A DNA stretch of 64,000 nucleotides. Source: JAMLJG01 sp035327585 (GTDB lineage: Bacteria; Verrucomicrobiota; Kiritimatiellia; CAIVKH01). Where the stretch lies: NCBI GenBank assembly GCA_035327585.1, contig DAOLDD010000001.1:124001-188000 (forward strand), written 5' to 3'. A model generated the notes under the pieces. The model saw nothing but the letters and a program-made list of their open reading frames with translations, did no database searches and was not told the origin of the DNA. The position numbers were made by a program, and so were the translations under genes. Numbering within the stretch: the stretch's first letter is position 1; the number at the start of each line of letters is the position of its first letter. Of the stretch, positions 45,646-53,999 are shown piece after piece.

Positions 45646-46806
45646 TCAAAACAGCATCCGCTCTGCCACGATCACAACATCCTCATCCCGTAGTGGCACA
45701 TCATCTTCAAAAGCACCGGTCTTCAGGATTCGCCCGACATCCACATCCAAACTCACCTTTCGTCCGTCCGGAGCCGTGCGCTGAATGCGCACGCGGGAAG
45801 GATTGGCAAATTTCGTCATGCCGCCATTGATCAAGATCGTGCGGGCAACGGTCGCCTCACCTTGAAGCGGAAGCGGTACAATCCCCGGGTTGTTCACTTC
45901 ACCCAGCAAATAGATCCGCCCACCCGAAGACTGGGCGGCGGTCGGTGCGAAAAGAATGTCACCGGGCAAAACCTCCATGTTCACCTGCATATCCGCGGAC
46001 CCAAACAAACGGGACAGATCCAGCGGAATCGCGCGATACTGCCCCCCGGCGCCATCGGGACGAAGCAAGCGTACGGCGTCTAGGCGGGCCTCCCTGCTTA
46101 AACCACCGGCTTGAGCGACCGCACGAATCACATCCATCCCCGGCTGATGCGGATGGAAACCGGAAGCGCCGAACTCACCCAACGCGAGAAATTCAACGGA
46201 CTGCTCCCCCCCGCCAAGACGCGGCACAAAAACCATGTCGCGCGGGCGCAAGAACTGGTCATCCGTAAAATTCAGGGAGTCAACCATCGACTTCACGTCC
46301 ACGGTGATGATCTGCCGTTCCAATCCTCCTCCGGGACGCCAGCGAAGGATCCGAACGTTCTTTCCATCCGCTGATTGAGCGAGGCCGCCGGATAGCGCGA
46401 TGGCTTCCATCAGGGTCAGAATCTGGTCCCCTTTGAAATCAAGCGCACCGGGACTGTTGAGCGCACCCACCATCATGACGGAACCCTCAACGAATTCCGC
46501 GACCTCCACGGAAACGGAGGCCTTCCTGTAATAGGAACGTTCCAGCAACTCCCGCAAACGCGTGGCCGCCTCGGACGTGGCCACGCCATCCAAGCCGACA
46601 CGGCCCAAAAAACCAAAGTCGATCGTGCCATCGCCCGCGACAGAATAGACGCGCGACAAATCCGCGTCCTCCGCGACCGTGACTCGCAAGCGGTCACCCG
46701 CCATAATGGGCCGAACGGCCACTTCGTCCTCAGCCGCCAACGTGACCGCACCCATCCATCCGATGAGCATCACGACACCCATCACGCATGACCGGCTAGA
46801 ACGCAT
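45646..46806 (-). CDS. Polysaccharide export protein (Wza-like, SLBB domains)
   Basis: 386 residues from the ATG at 46806, giving a signal-type N-terminus (VMGVVMLIGWMGAVTLA). The Poly_export domain follows (AVRPIMAGDRLRVTVAEDADLSRVYSVAGDGTI region), then two or three SLBB units (VMMVGALNSPGALDF, IYLLGEVNNPGIVPL). No lipobox Cys is seen, unlike classical Wza. It should form the periplasmic/outer-membrane exit channel. The start overlaps the barrel gene stop by 11 bases. Confidence 0.9.
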   Translation of the reverse strand: MRSSRSCVMGVVMLIGWMGAVTLAAEDEVAVRPIMAGDRLRVTVAEDADLSRVYSVAGDGTIDFGFLGRVGLDGVATSEAATRLRELLERSYYRKASVSVEVAEFVEGSVMMVGALNSPGALDFKGDQILTLMEAIALSGGLAQSADGKNVRILRWRPGGGLERQIITVDVKSMVDSLNFTDDQFLRPRDMVFVPRLGGGEQSVEFLALGEFGASGFHPHQPGMDVIRAVAQAGGLSREARLDAVRLLRPDGAGGQYRAIPLDLSRLFGSADMQVNMEVLPGDILFAPTAAQSSGGRIYLLGEVNNPGIVPLPLQGEATVARTILINGGMTKFANPSRVRIQRTAPDGRKVSLDVDVGRILKTGAFEDDVPLRDEDVVIVAERMLF

Positions 46807-48130
46807 AGTCGTAGGAAAGCCTGATCCGGTGCTCATCCAAAATCTCATCCTCGAGGTTCGAATCCTCGTAGTCATACATATACTCTAATGTGCGGGACAA
46901 ACGGCGCGTCAGCGCCGCGCGATGACTCAACTGGAAAGTATAGGAAAGGATCTTTTCCGTCGGGCCATCCACCGGACGCTTGATCTCATAATCGGCGGAA
47001 AATCGAGCGGTCACATTGGGAAACAGAAAATCGTTCTTTTCCAAGCTGTAGCGCAGCTCGGTCGTATCCGTATCCTGCGTCGAACCCAGGGTCGCGCGCG
47101 GCTCCCGCGTCAGGGCGAGCGTCTGGCGGGTGGTGCGGTTGATCTCGTGTCGCAGCATGGCGCTGTACGTGAACTCAACTTCGTCGTCCTCCATCTCCTG
47201 CTCATAGCGGTATAGGGCGGCAAGCGTCAGCTCCAGGCGATCATTGAATTGAATGCGGTCACGGGCCGCCAATTCGTGAAAAATCTCCCATTCGCCATCA
47301 TTATCGTCCGTGTCCTCCTTCTCCAAGCCAAAGGAGTACACCAACTCCGGTCGTTCAAGAATTGGAATTCGCCAATCAACGCGAATGGTCTCGGTCACCT
47401 TCCAGTCGGGGTCATCCTCGGGATCATTGACGATTTCCGTGAACGTGCGCTCCACCTCGTAGCGCAATTTCAAATTTTCACGCAGCCGTGAGCCGACATA
47501 GTACAAGACGGTGGTTTCATCCCGATCCCCCACCTTGAAAACATCCTTTTCGTATCGTTCCCTGTCGAATTCGTATCGAAGCCCGGCTTCAAAGGGACCA
47601 CCTTGCCAGTCAGCGGCCGCACCGTACCCGAATCTGGTGCCCGGATTGCGGGTTTTCCGGCTGACTCCGACGGGAAGCGAAACATCTTCCGCCGATTCCG
47701 ATGTGCGTTCCCACTCCACATAGGAGGACACCTTGAGATTCCTCATCTCCGTCGCCGAGGCGAGGCGAAACCGACCAAAGGGGCTTTTGGAATTATCCAA
47801 GTCATCACGCACGAAATGTTTTTCGATCGCAACGCCGGTATCCAGCGTGAGCTGGGTCGAAGGCGACATATCCGTCTTCGAGTTCAATGCCAGCGACCAC
47901 ACCACATAATAGTCCTCTCGATCTGCCTCGGCTTCGGATGGACGCTCCTGCTCCACATTGGTCGTGTAGATGGCCTCAACCCGCATCCTGGCATCGAAAT
48001 CGAAGGGGCCAAGCCGAAGCGACTGGGCTGAGGCTTTCCAGGATGCCGTAGCGACACCCGCCACCACCAGACCAGCCACCAAACGGGCGATGCCTGAAAT
48101 GAATATGTCGCGCTGGCCGATGCTGCTCAC
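46796..48130 (-). CDS. Outer-membrane beta-barrel protein of the export cluster
   Basis: 444 residues with a signal peptide (to about ASAQS). The mature protein is a series of amphipathic strands rich in Tyr/Arg/Glu alternation, ending RLSYDYAF; the terminal Phe is the BAM recognition signal. Similar barrels sit beside Wza/Wzc in other exopolysaccharide loci and may serve as the outer-membrane pore or a partner of it. Confidence 0.75.
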   Translation of the reverse strand: MSSIGQRDIFISGIARLVAGLVVAGVATASWKASAQSLRLGPFDFDARMRVEAIYTTNVEQERPSEAEADREDYYVVWSLALNSKTDMSPSTQLTLDTGVAIEKHFVRDDLDNSKSPFGRFRLASATEMRNLKVSSYVEWERTSESAEDVSLPVGVSRKTRNPGTRFGYGAAADWQGGPFEAGLRYEFDRERYEKDVFKVGDRDETTVLYYVGSRLRENLKLRYEVERTFTEIVNDPEDDPDWKVTETIRVDWRIPILERPELVYSFGLEKEDTDDNDGEWEIFHELAARDRIQFNDRLELTLAALYRYEQEMEDDEVEFTYSAMLRHEINRTTRQTLALTREPRATLGSTQDTDTTELRYSLEKNDFLFPNVTARFSADYEIKRPVDGPTEKILSYTFQLSHRAALTRRLSRTLEYMYDYEDSNLEDEILDEHRIRLSYDYAF

Positions 48131-48220
48131 GAGTCGCTATGCCCTTTCACGGTGAACACACGGCCCACCCGCAGGCCCAACCGAAGACGCTTGAACCTGT
48201 TGACCGGTGCGTGCGGACAA

Positions 48221-48565
48221 TCAGCGGGCCTGCTTGATCGATTTGTACTCGGCGACGGGAACCGCCGCGCCGCTCTTGCCGGCAAAATCGCCCGGCTCGC
48301 CCCACTGTACCACCCGGTCGTTCTCAAAAAAGACCCAGTAGTTCTTGGGGTTTATGGCGATTCCGGACAGGTATTCCCAAACCTGCTGGGTCTGGCCGTC
48401 TTCGTACACCTTGGCCGCGCGAATCGTTGAGGGTTTGCCCAATTCGTCCCGCACTTCGTCGGGCGTCATGCCCAAGCGGAGCTTTTTGATCTTCGGCGCG
48501 GGAGTTCCGCATCCCACCAATGCCAGCACGAGAACACATGCAAATGTTTTGATTCCCACCTTCAC
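48221..48565 (-). CDS. BamE/SmpA-like small lipoprotein
   Basis: 114 residues starting at GTG 48565, with AGGAGA seven bases upstream. The lipobox LALVGC gives a lipidated Cys19, and LRLGMTPDEVRDELGKP is the SmpA/OmlA (BamE) motif. It is probably the first gene of the minus-strand export run and could help assemble the neighbouring barrel. Confidence 0.8.
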   Translation of the reverse strand: MKVGIKTFACVLVLALVGCGTPAPKIKKLRLGMTPDEVRDELGKPSTIRAAKVYEDGQTQQVWEYLSGIAINPKNYWVFFENDRVVQWGEPGDFAGKSGAAVPVAEYKSIKQAR

Positions 48566-48750
48566 GGCGTATCTCCTTCTTGGCTGCCCACGATTTTGGA
48601 ACGCTGGGAAAATGGCAAATCAGCGCGGGTCGGGCAAGCGTAATTCCATGCCCTAACGCTCTTCTGACCCAATTTGCGCAAGGTCAATCAGATTCGACTC
48701 TTGCCCTTTCAGCCTCCTGCGGGGTATGTATAACGTCGGATGGGCGAATC
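48566..48750. other. Divergent intergenic region
   Basis: This region separates the minus-strand export run from the plus-strand membrane protein, so it must hold promoters for both. TATAAC at 48729-48734 is a possible plus-strand -10 element with no convincing -35. On the minus strand TTGACC (48687-48682) has no good -10 at normal distance. Nothing else is recognised. Confidence 0.35.
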
Positions 48751-49953
48751 ATGAAAAAAGCGCTTCGATACCTATTGATGCTGATGTTCCTCGGCGTGGC
48801 GCTCGGGGCCGTGGCCTTGTCCGTGCGGGGCAAGCGACTCTACGAAACCGCCCAGGATTGGCGCAAGGATATCCGCTATCTGATTGAGAACGGAGGAACC
48901 ATCGGTGAAGTCCCTGCGGCTGACACCTTCGAGGATGGCTACCTCGAGGCGGTTTTTGGGGGCGATGCAGAGTTGCTGGGGAAATTACGCGGGGTCATCT
49001 CGAAGGGCCTCGCCGAGGACCCCTCGCTCAGCCTTGGGGAGGTCGCGGCCATGATTGTAACCTACCGGAAGGGTAGCGAAAATCGCATTGAAGACGTCGT
49101 GGCTCATGTCATCGGAGGATTTCCGTTGGGTCAACGCAAACCCGGCTTCCACCGGGAAGGCTTTTTCAATGCGCAAATTGACCGCAACTTGTGGGGAACG
49201 GGCAACAGCATGATTGCGTTCCTCGGCCGCGACATCGTGCTGTTCGCCGATGAAGCCGTTGCAAACAAGCAGCAAAACGTGCTCGAATCCGTGCTTTCCG
49301 GCGACATCATGCCGCTCGCCGAAATGATCATGGACCGCCCACTTCACTTCACCGCCGTATTTCCGGACCCCCGACGGGTTGTACCCGCCCAATTGCGACC
49401 TCACATCCAGGCGTTCATCCTCAAAGGCCATCTCGCTCCTCAGGAAGGCTCGTACGACATCACCATCCTGACCCCCAACCCCGAATCCGCCAGCTACGCG
49501 CTATCGATGATCTACGATATGAAGATTGCCGCACAAATGGCTCTGCAAAGCCGTTTCCAAGGCGTAGTCCTTCAGACCGCTTGGGGCTCGCACATCCCGG
49601 TTTGGTGGGCTTTGGAAATGGGTAACAACCTCCAACGCATGACGCTGGAGAAGGAGCAGAACTTGGTCCGACTGCGGCTCAATTTTGAACGCGTGATGGT
49701 CAATGCAACCCTGAAGTCGATAGAGCGCATGGGCCGCGACTTGGCCCAGATGCGCGGCAGTATGGATGAAAAACTCGATCCCCGCCTCGTCGACGAGCGA
49801 CTGCGTTCACAGAAACCTCTCCACTATTGGGGAGACGCCCACCAGTGGGGTCCAGACTGGCCAATAGCCAATCCAGACGAGATCGCCCGCCGTGAAAATA
49901 CGGAACCTGATGCGGCTGTTTTCGACGCGCCCCCGACCATCGCAACGCCCTGA
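48751..49953 (+). CDS. Membrane-anchored protein of unknown function
   Basis: 400 residues from the ATG at 48751. One N-terminal hydrophobic segment (about residues 6-24) with no cleavage site or lipobox suggests an inner-membrane anchor with a large periplasmic part. I do not recognise the family; the acidic region with FPLGQRKPGFHREGFF and the LYETAQDWRKDIRYL start are notable. It lies divergently from the glycan export run and may be a housekeeping or accessory envelope protein. Confidence 0.6.
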   Translation: MKKALRYLLMLMFLGVALGAVALSVRGKRLYETAQDWRKDIRYLIENGGTIGEVPAADTFEDGYLEAVFGGDAELLGKLRGVISKGLAEDPSLSLGEVAAMIVTYRKGSENRIEDVVAHVIGGFPLGQRKPGFHREGFFNAQIDRNLWGTGNSMIAFLGRDIVLFADEAVANKQQNVLESVLSGDIMPLAEMIMDRPLHFTAVFPDPRRVVPAQLRPHIQAFILKGHLAPQEGSYDITILTPNPESASYALSMIYDMKIAAQMALQSRFQGVVLQTAWGSHIPVWWALEMGNNLQRMTLEKEQNLVRLRLNFERVMVNATLKSIERMGRDLAQMRGSMDEKLDPRLVDERLRSQKPLHYWGDAHQWGPDWPIANPDEIARRENTEPDAAVFDAPPTIATP

Positions 49954-49973
49954 AACGAGTATTTGTCGTTTCA
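49951..49973 (+). terminator. Perfect 8-bp stem-loop at the 3' end of the membrane protein gene
   Basis: TGAAACGA (including the stop codon) pairs perfectly with TCGTTTCA across a seven-base loop. No T tract follows, so it is a weak intrinsic terminator at best, or a 3' stability hairpin. Confidence 0.35.
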
Positions 49974-50018
49974 AGAATTGCTAACCGAACGCGAACTTCT
50001 TCCACGCGCGATCCTCTG

Positions 50019-50048
50019 TTGCCAAGCGCGGCGCCGATGGACTATTAT
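50019..50048 (+). promoter_or_regulatory. Sigma-70-type promoter of the propeller protein gene
   Basis: TTGCCA (50019-50024), an 18-base spacer and TATTAT (50043-50048), each five of six to consensus. Transcription would begin near 50055, which rules out ATG codons before it and supports the start at 50097. Confidence 0.65.
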
Positions 50049-50096
50049 CCGGCGAGTTTGCAGTCGGCGCGTGCTGGCGCTTGCAGCGGTGGGGAC

Positions 50097-51464
50097 ATGA
50101 TTTGTCGAATCCTGAAGACTACAGAACGGGCTAAAGCGCAATCCGCGCTTTGCACCGTCGCTTTGATTCTCCTTCCCGCAATCGGGTTCCTCCAAAATGC
50201 TTCCGCGATCGAGTTCAATCTGCGGCAAATCGCGGATGAGACACAGGTCAATCGAGAGGCCATCATCAGCGAAACCGGGGTGGCCGCGTGGACGCAATAC
50301 AAGACCAATGACGCAGCCTCCTCCATCACGGATATCGTGCTGTTCCGCCAAAACGAACGACTCAATCTCACCGAGGAAACGGCTTCCATGTTTTACGGCA
50401 ACGTAAGAGCCGTCCTGGAAAGCAACAGCTTGGTGTGGGTGGCCAATTATCGCCACTTCCCCACCCCACATTCGTGGATACTGCGCGAGGTGCCTCAACG
50501 CGATGAGGGCGCTTCCGAATTGCCCGCTCTCTACCAAGTTCGTGTTTCTGATTCCGGGGAAAAATTCTTTTTCAACGTAGCGGACACCACCGGACGGGTG
50601 GAGGTCGTCACCAATGAGGTCGGCGTTGTCGCGACCAACTTCATACCGCCCGTCGCCACGGAAGACCAGCTTCGCAGGCATCCCAGCGGCATGTCCGAAA
50701 TCAATTTCTGGCCGGGCAGCGGGGAAGTCGTGCGGGTGTCCACGGATCAGCGGCACGACTTTGCGCCGAGTTTTTCGGGGCGGCTGATCGCCTGGCAAAA
50801 GGAAAAGGGCTTCCCGTTCGGCTGGGAAATCATGGTCTGGGACGACGGGGTCACCAAACAGCTCACCACGAATTTCTACTACGACATGGCCCCGAAGGTG
50901 CACGGACGCCAGGTGGTCTGGTACGGCTGGGACGGCTACGATTTCGAGATCTATCTGTATAACGCCGACTCCGACACCACCATCCAGATCACCAGCAACC
51001 GCTACGACGACGTTTCGCCGGTCATCTGGGACGGCCAGGTGGCCTGGGAAGGCTACCCCGCCGTGGAGTCCGATGTATTTCTCTACCGCGACGGCCAGAC
51101 GATCAAACTGAGCGACAACATCGAGGACGACATCAATCCGCGCATCTGGAACGGCCAGGTCGTCTGGCAGGCCTTCGACGGCGACGATTTTGAGATCTAT
51201 CTCTACGATGGATCCAAGTCCATCAAGGTCACCGCCAATACCTACGACGACACGAACCCCGATATCCGCGATGGCCTCATCACGTGGATGGGCTACGAAG
51301 GCAACTGGGACGCGGAGATATTTGCATGGGACGGCACCGGCCAGCCCGTTCAACTCACGGACAACCAGGAAGAAGATCGCGATCCGCGCACCGCCGGTCG
51401 TCGCATCGTCTGGACCGTCGAGCGCGAAGGTCGCTCCCAAGTCTGGCTGGCGGAACCCAAGTAG
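50097..51464 (+). CDS. Secreted TolB-like beta-propeller protein
   Basis: 455 residues from the ATG at 50097, chosen because the promoter lies just upstream and a signal peptide follows (VALILLPAIGFLQNASA). The mature part is built of ~45-residue repeats, each with a version of D-x-x-P-x-x-x-G-Q-V-V-W followed by D-x-E-I-Y-L-Y: the PD40/TolB propeller pattern, about seven blades. It is probably periplasmic or exported. No enzymatic motif is seen. Confidence 0.75.
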   Translation: MICRILKTTERAKAQSALCTVALILLPAIGFLQNASAIEFNLRQIADETQVNREAIISETGVAAWTQYKTNDAASSITDIVLFRQNERLNLTEETASMFYGNVRAVLESNSLVWVANYRHFPTPHSWILREVPQRDEGASELPALYQVRVSDSGEKFFFNVADTTGRVEVVTNEVGVVATNFIPPVATEDQLRRHPSGMSEINFWPGSGEVVRVSTDQRHDFAPSFSGRLIAWQKEKGFPFGWEIMVWDDGVTKQLTTNFYYDMAPKVHGRQVVWYGWDGYDFEIYLYNADSDTTIQITSNRYDDVSPVIWDGQVAWEGYPAVESDVFLYRDGQTIKLSDNIEDDINPRIWNGQVVWQAFDGDDFEIYLYDGSKSIKVTANTYDDTNPDIRDGLITWMGYEGNWDAEIFAWDGTGQPVQLTDNQEEDRDPRTAGRRIVWTVEREGRSQVWLAEPK

Positions 51465-51509
51465 CCTCGCCCTGCCACTCGCTACGCGCGCCTCGCTTCT
51501 CCTCCCTCC

Positions 51510-53045
51510 TCACAACTGCCACTGCCGGTCGAGCGCACGGTATTGCAGCGCCTCGGAAATGTGGGCGGTCTGGATGTCGTCCGCGCAGGCAAGATCGGCG
51601 ATCGTGCGCGCCACCTTCAGGATGCGGTCGTAGGCACGGGCGCTGAAGTTCAACTCGTGAAGCGCCATCTTAAGCATGTCCTGCGCCTCCACGCCCAACT
51701 TCGCATGCCGCTGGACTTCCTTCGCACGCATCGCGGCGTTGCAGTTCACACGCGGATTCCCGTCATACCGGGCCTGCTGCACCTGCCGCGCGCGCATCAC
51801 GCGGTCGCGGATGGCGGACGAGGGCTCGCCCTTCGCCTCGGACGCGAGGTCGTGATACTTCACCGCGGGCACCTCGACATGGATGTCGATGCGGTCCAGC
51901 AGCGGCCCGGAAATTTTCGCGCGGTACCGCTGGATCTGCACGGGCGTGCAGCGGCACTCGCGCTTCGTGTCGCCGTAGTACCCGCACGGGCAGGGATTCA
52001 TCGCCGCCACCAGCATAAAGCGGCACGGGAAGGTCAGGCTCGCCGCTGCGCGCGCAATCGTCACCTGCCCGTCCTCCAGCGGCTGCCGCATCACCTCCAG
52101 CACGTTGCGATGGAACTCCGGCAACTCGTCGAGAAACAGCACGCCGTGGTGCGCGAGACTCACCTCGCCCGGCATCGGATGCGTGCCGCCGCCAAGCAGC
52201 CCCGCGTCCGAGATCGTATGGTGCGGCGAACGAAACGGACGGCGCGCGACCAGCGCCTGGTGCGGCGGCAGCATGCCCGCGATGCTGTGGATCTTCGTCG
52301 TCTCCAGCGCCTCGTCCATGCTCAGCGGCGGCAAAATACTCGGCACCCGCTTCGCGAGCATCGACTTGCCCGTGCCCGGTGGCCCGATGAGCAGGAGGTT
52401 GTGCCCGCCCGCGATGGCGACCTCGACCGCGCGCTTCGCGAATTCCTGCCCCTTCACGTCCGCGTAGTCTTCCTCGTAGGCGCAATGCGACGTGAACTCC
52501 CGGCTCACGTCCACGCGGACCGGCGCGATCTCGATTTTTCCCGCGACGAAATCCGCCGCCTCGCGCAGCGTGCGCACGGGATATACCGCGATCCCCTCCA
52601 CCACCGCGGCCTCCTCGACGTTGTCCGGCGGCACCAACACCGCCACGCGTCCCTCCCGTCGCGCCATCAACGTCATCGGCAGCACGCCACGCACCCGGCG
52701 CACCTCGCCGCTCAACGCGAGTTCGCCCACGACGACGTATTTTTCGAGCGCCGCGCCGGGAATCGCGTCGGTCGCGGCCAGCATGCCCAGCGCAATCGGC
52801 AGATCGAAACTAGGCCCCTCTTTCTTCACGTCGGCCGGCGCGAGATTTACCGTCGTGCGCCCCAACGGCGGCGCGAAACCGGAATTGATCAGCGCGGTCC
52901 AGACGCGATCGGTGCTCTCCTTCACCGCCGCGTCGGGCAGCCCGACCACGATCACCTTGGGGTCGCCGCGACCCGCGTTTACCTCGATTTCGACGGGAAA
53001 CGCGTCCACGCCGTACACCGCGCTCGAAAATACTTTGGCCAGCAT
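51510..53045 (-). CDS. comM: YifB/ComM family Mg-chelatase-like AAA ATPase
   Basis: 511 residues. N-terminal S5-like domain (VDAFPVEIEVNAGRGDPKVIVVGLPDAAVKES), Lon-like fold, Walker A GPPGTGKS at 221-228, Walker B LFLDELPEF, then the Mg_chelatase C-terminal domain. ComM helicases promote branch migration in natural transformation. It stands alone between convergent and divergent neighbours. Confidence 0.93.
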   Translation of the reverse strand: MLAKVFSSAVYGVDAFPVEIEVNAGRGDPKVIVVGLPDAAVKESTDRVWTALINSGFAPPLGRTTVNLAPADVKKEGPSFDLPIALGMLAATDAIPGAALEKYVVVGELALSGEVRRVRGVLPMTLMARREGRVAVLVPPDNVEEAAVVEGIAVYPVRTLREAADFVAGKIEIAPVRVDVSREFTSHCAYEEDYADVKGQEFAKRAVEVAIAGGHNLLLIGPPGTGKSMLAKRVPSILPPLSMDEALETTKIHSIAGMLPPHQALVARRPFRSPHHTISDAGLLGGGTHPMPGEVSLAHHGVLFLDELPEFHRNVLEVMRQPLEDGQVTIARAAASLTFPCRFMLVAAMNPCPCGYYGDTKRECRCTPVQIQRYRAKISGPLLDRIDIHVEVPAVKYHDLASEAKGEPSSAIRDRVMRARQVQQARYDGNPRVNCNAAMRAKEVQRHAKLGVEAQDMLKMALHELNFSARAYDRILKVARTIADLACADDIQTAHISEALQYRALDRQWQL

Positions 53046-53108
53046 CGCCGGGACTCCCGTGGATCACCGCGCAACGGCATCCACGCGCGGCAGGGTAAGA
53101 CAGATGCG

Positions 53109-53126
53109 CCGCGCTGAAAAGCGCGG
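53109..53126. other. Seven-pair stem with GAAA tetraloop
   Basis: CCGCGCT and AGCGCGG pair perfectly around GAAA in the plus-strand reading. It lies in the divergent gap between comM and the methyltransferase, 64 bases from the comM start. The role is unknown; it could be a leader hairpin. Confidence 0.4.
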
Positions 53127-53174
53127 AACGCATTCACTTGCGGCATGCCGATGGCCGCACTACGGTTCCCTCCC

Positions 53175-53999
53175 ATGAAATCGGTGCTGAAAGAGGCGCT
53201 CGGCCGGGCGCTCGCGCGCTGCTCCCCCGCCCTCGCCGGCGCCGTCGCGAACGGCGACCCACACGCGCTGGCGTCCCGACGCGGTCGCCTCATCCGCCAC
53301 GCGCAACTGCAGCAGGCCGTCCGAACCCGCAACTGGACCGGTCTCCGGCGCGGTCTCACCACCTACTGGCAGGGCACGCCCGGCGACCAGTTCTACGACG
53401 CTTATCCCGAGCGGTTCGACCAGTGGTTCCTGCAGCATCATTACCCGCTGGTCAACGCCCTCTGCGCGGAGGCCGTACGAGGCAGCTACACGCGACTCTA
53501 TGAAATCGGTTGCGGGAATGGCCGCGTCCTCGCGCACCTCGCCGAACAAATGCCGGACATCACGCAGTTCACCGGACTGGACGTGAACCCGTCCATCATT
53601 GAGCGCAATCGCGCGACCTACGCCGCTCTACCCCGTCTCTCCTTCGCGTGCGCGGACGCCGCGGAGTGGTTGCCCGCGCATGCGCAATCGGGCTCGATTC
53701 TGCTCACCTACGGCGGCGTGCTCGAATACTTCGCACCCGACGAACTCCAGCACCTGTTCCGTCTCTGGGCGGATCGCTTCGCCCCCTCGACCGTCGCCCT
53801 CGTGGAACCGCTGGACCCCGCCTTCGACGCATCGAACGAAACAACCTCGCGCGCGGGCGGACTGGAATGCTCGTTCTCCCACCCGTACCGGCGGATGTTG
53901 GAAGCGGCGGGATTCACGATCCGCTTCGAACAAGAAGTCCGGATCGAGCACCGCTGGATCATGCTGCTCGCGACGCGCGCGTCCGCCGGTCAGCCGTAA
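53175..53999 (+). CDS. Class I SAM-dependent methyltransferase
   Basis: 274 residues from the ATG at 53175; an ATG at 53145 is also open. Motif I LYEIGCGNGRVLAHL, FTGLDVNPSIIERN, then ILLTYGGVLEYF make a Methyltransf_12/25 enzyme. It has an N-terminal helical region of ~80 residues. It is convergent with the helicase gene (10-base overlap) and not linked to the glycan operon. The substrate is unknown. Confidence 0.8.
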   Translation: MKSVLKEALGRALARCSPALAGAVANGDPHALASRRGRLIRHAQLQQAVRTRNWTGLRRGLTTYWQGTPGDQFYDAYPERFDQWFLQHHYPLVNALCAEAVRGSYTRLYEIGCGNGRVLAHLAEQMPDITQFTGLDVNPSIIERNRATYAALPRLSFACADAAEWLPAHAQSGSILLTYGGVLEYFAPDELQHLFRLWADRFAPSTVALVEPLDPAFDASNETTSRAGGLECSFSHPYRRMLEAAGFTIRFEQEVRIEHRWIMLLATRASAGQP

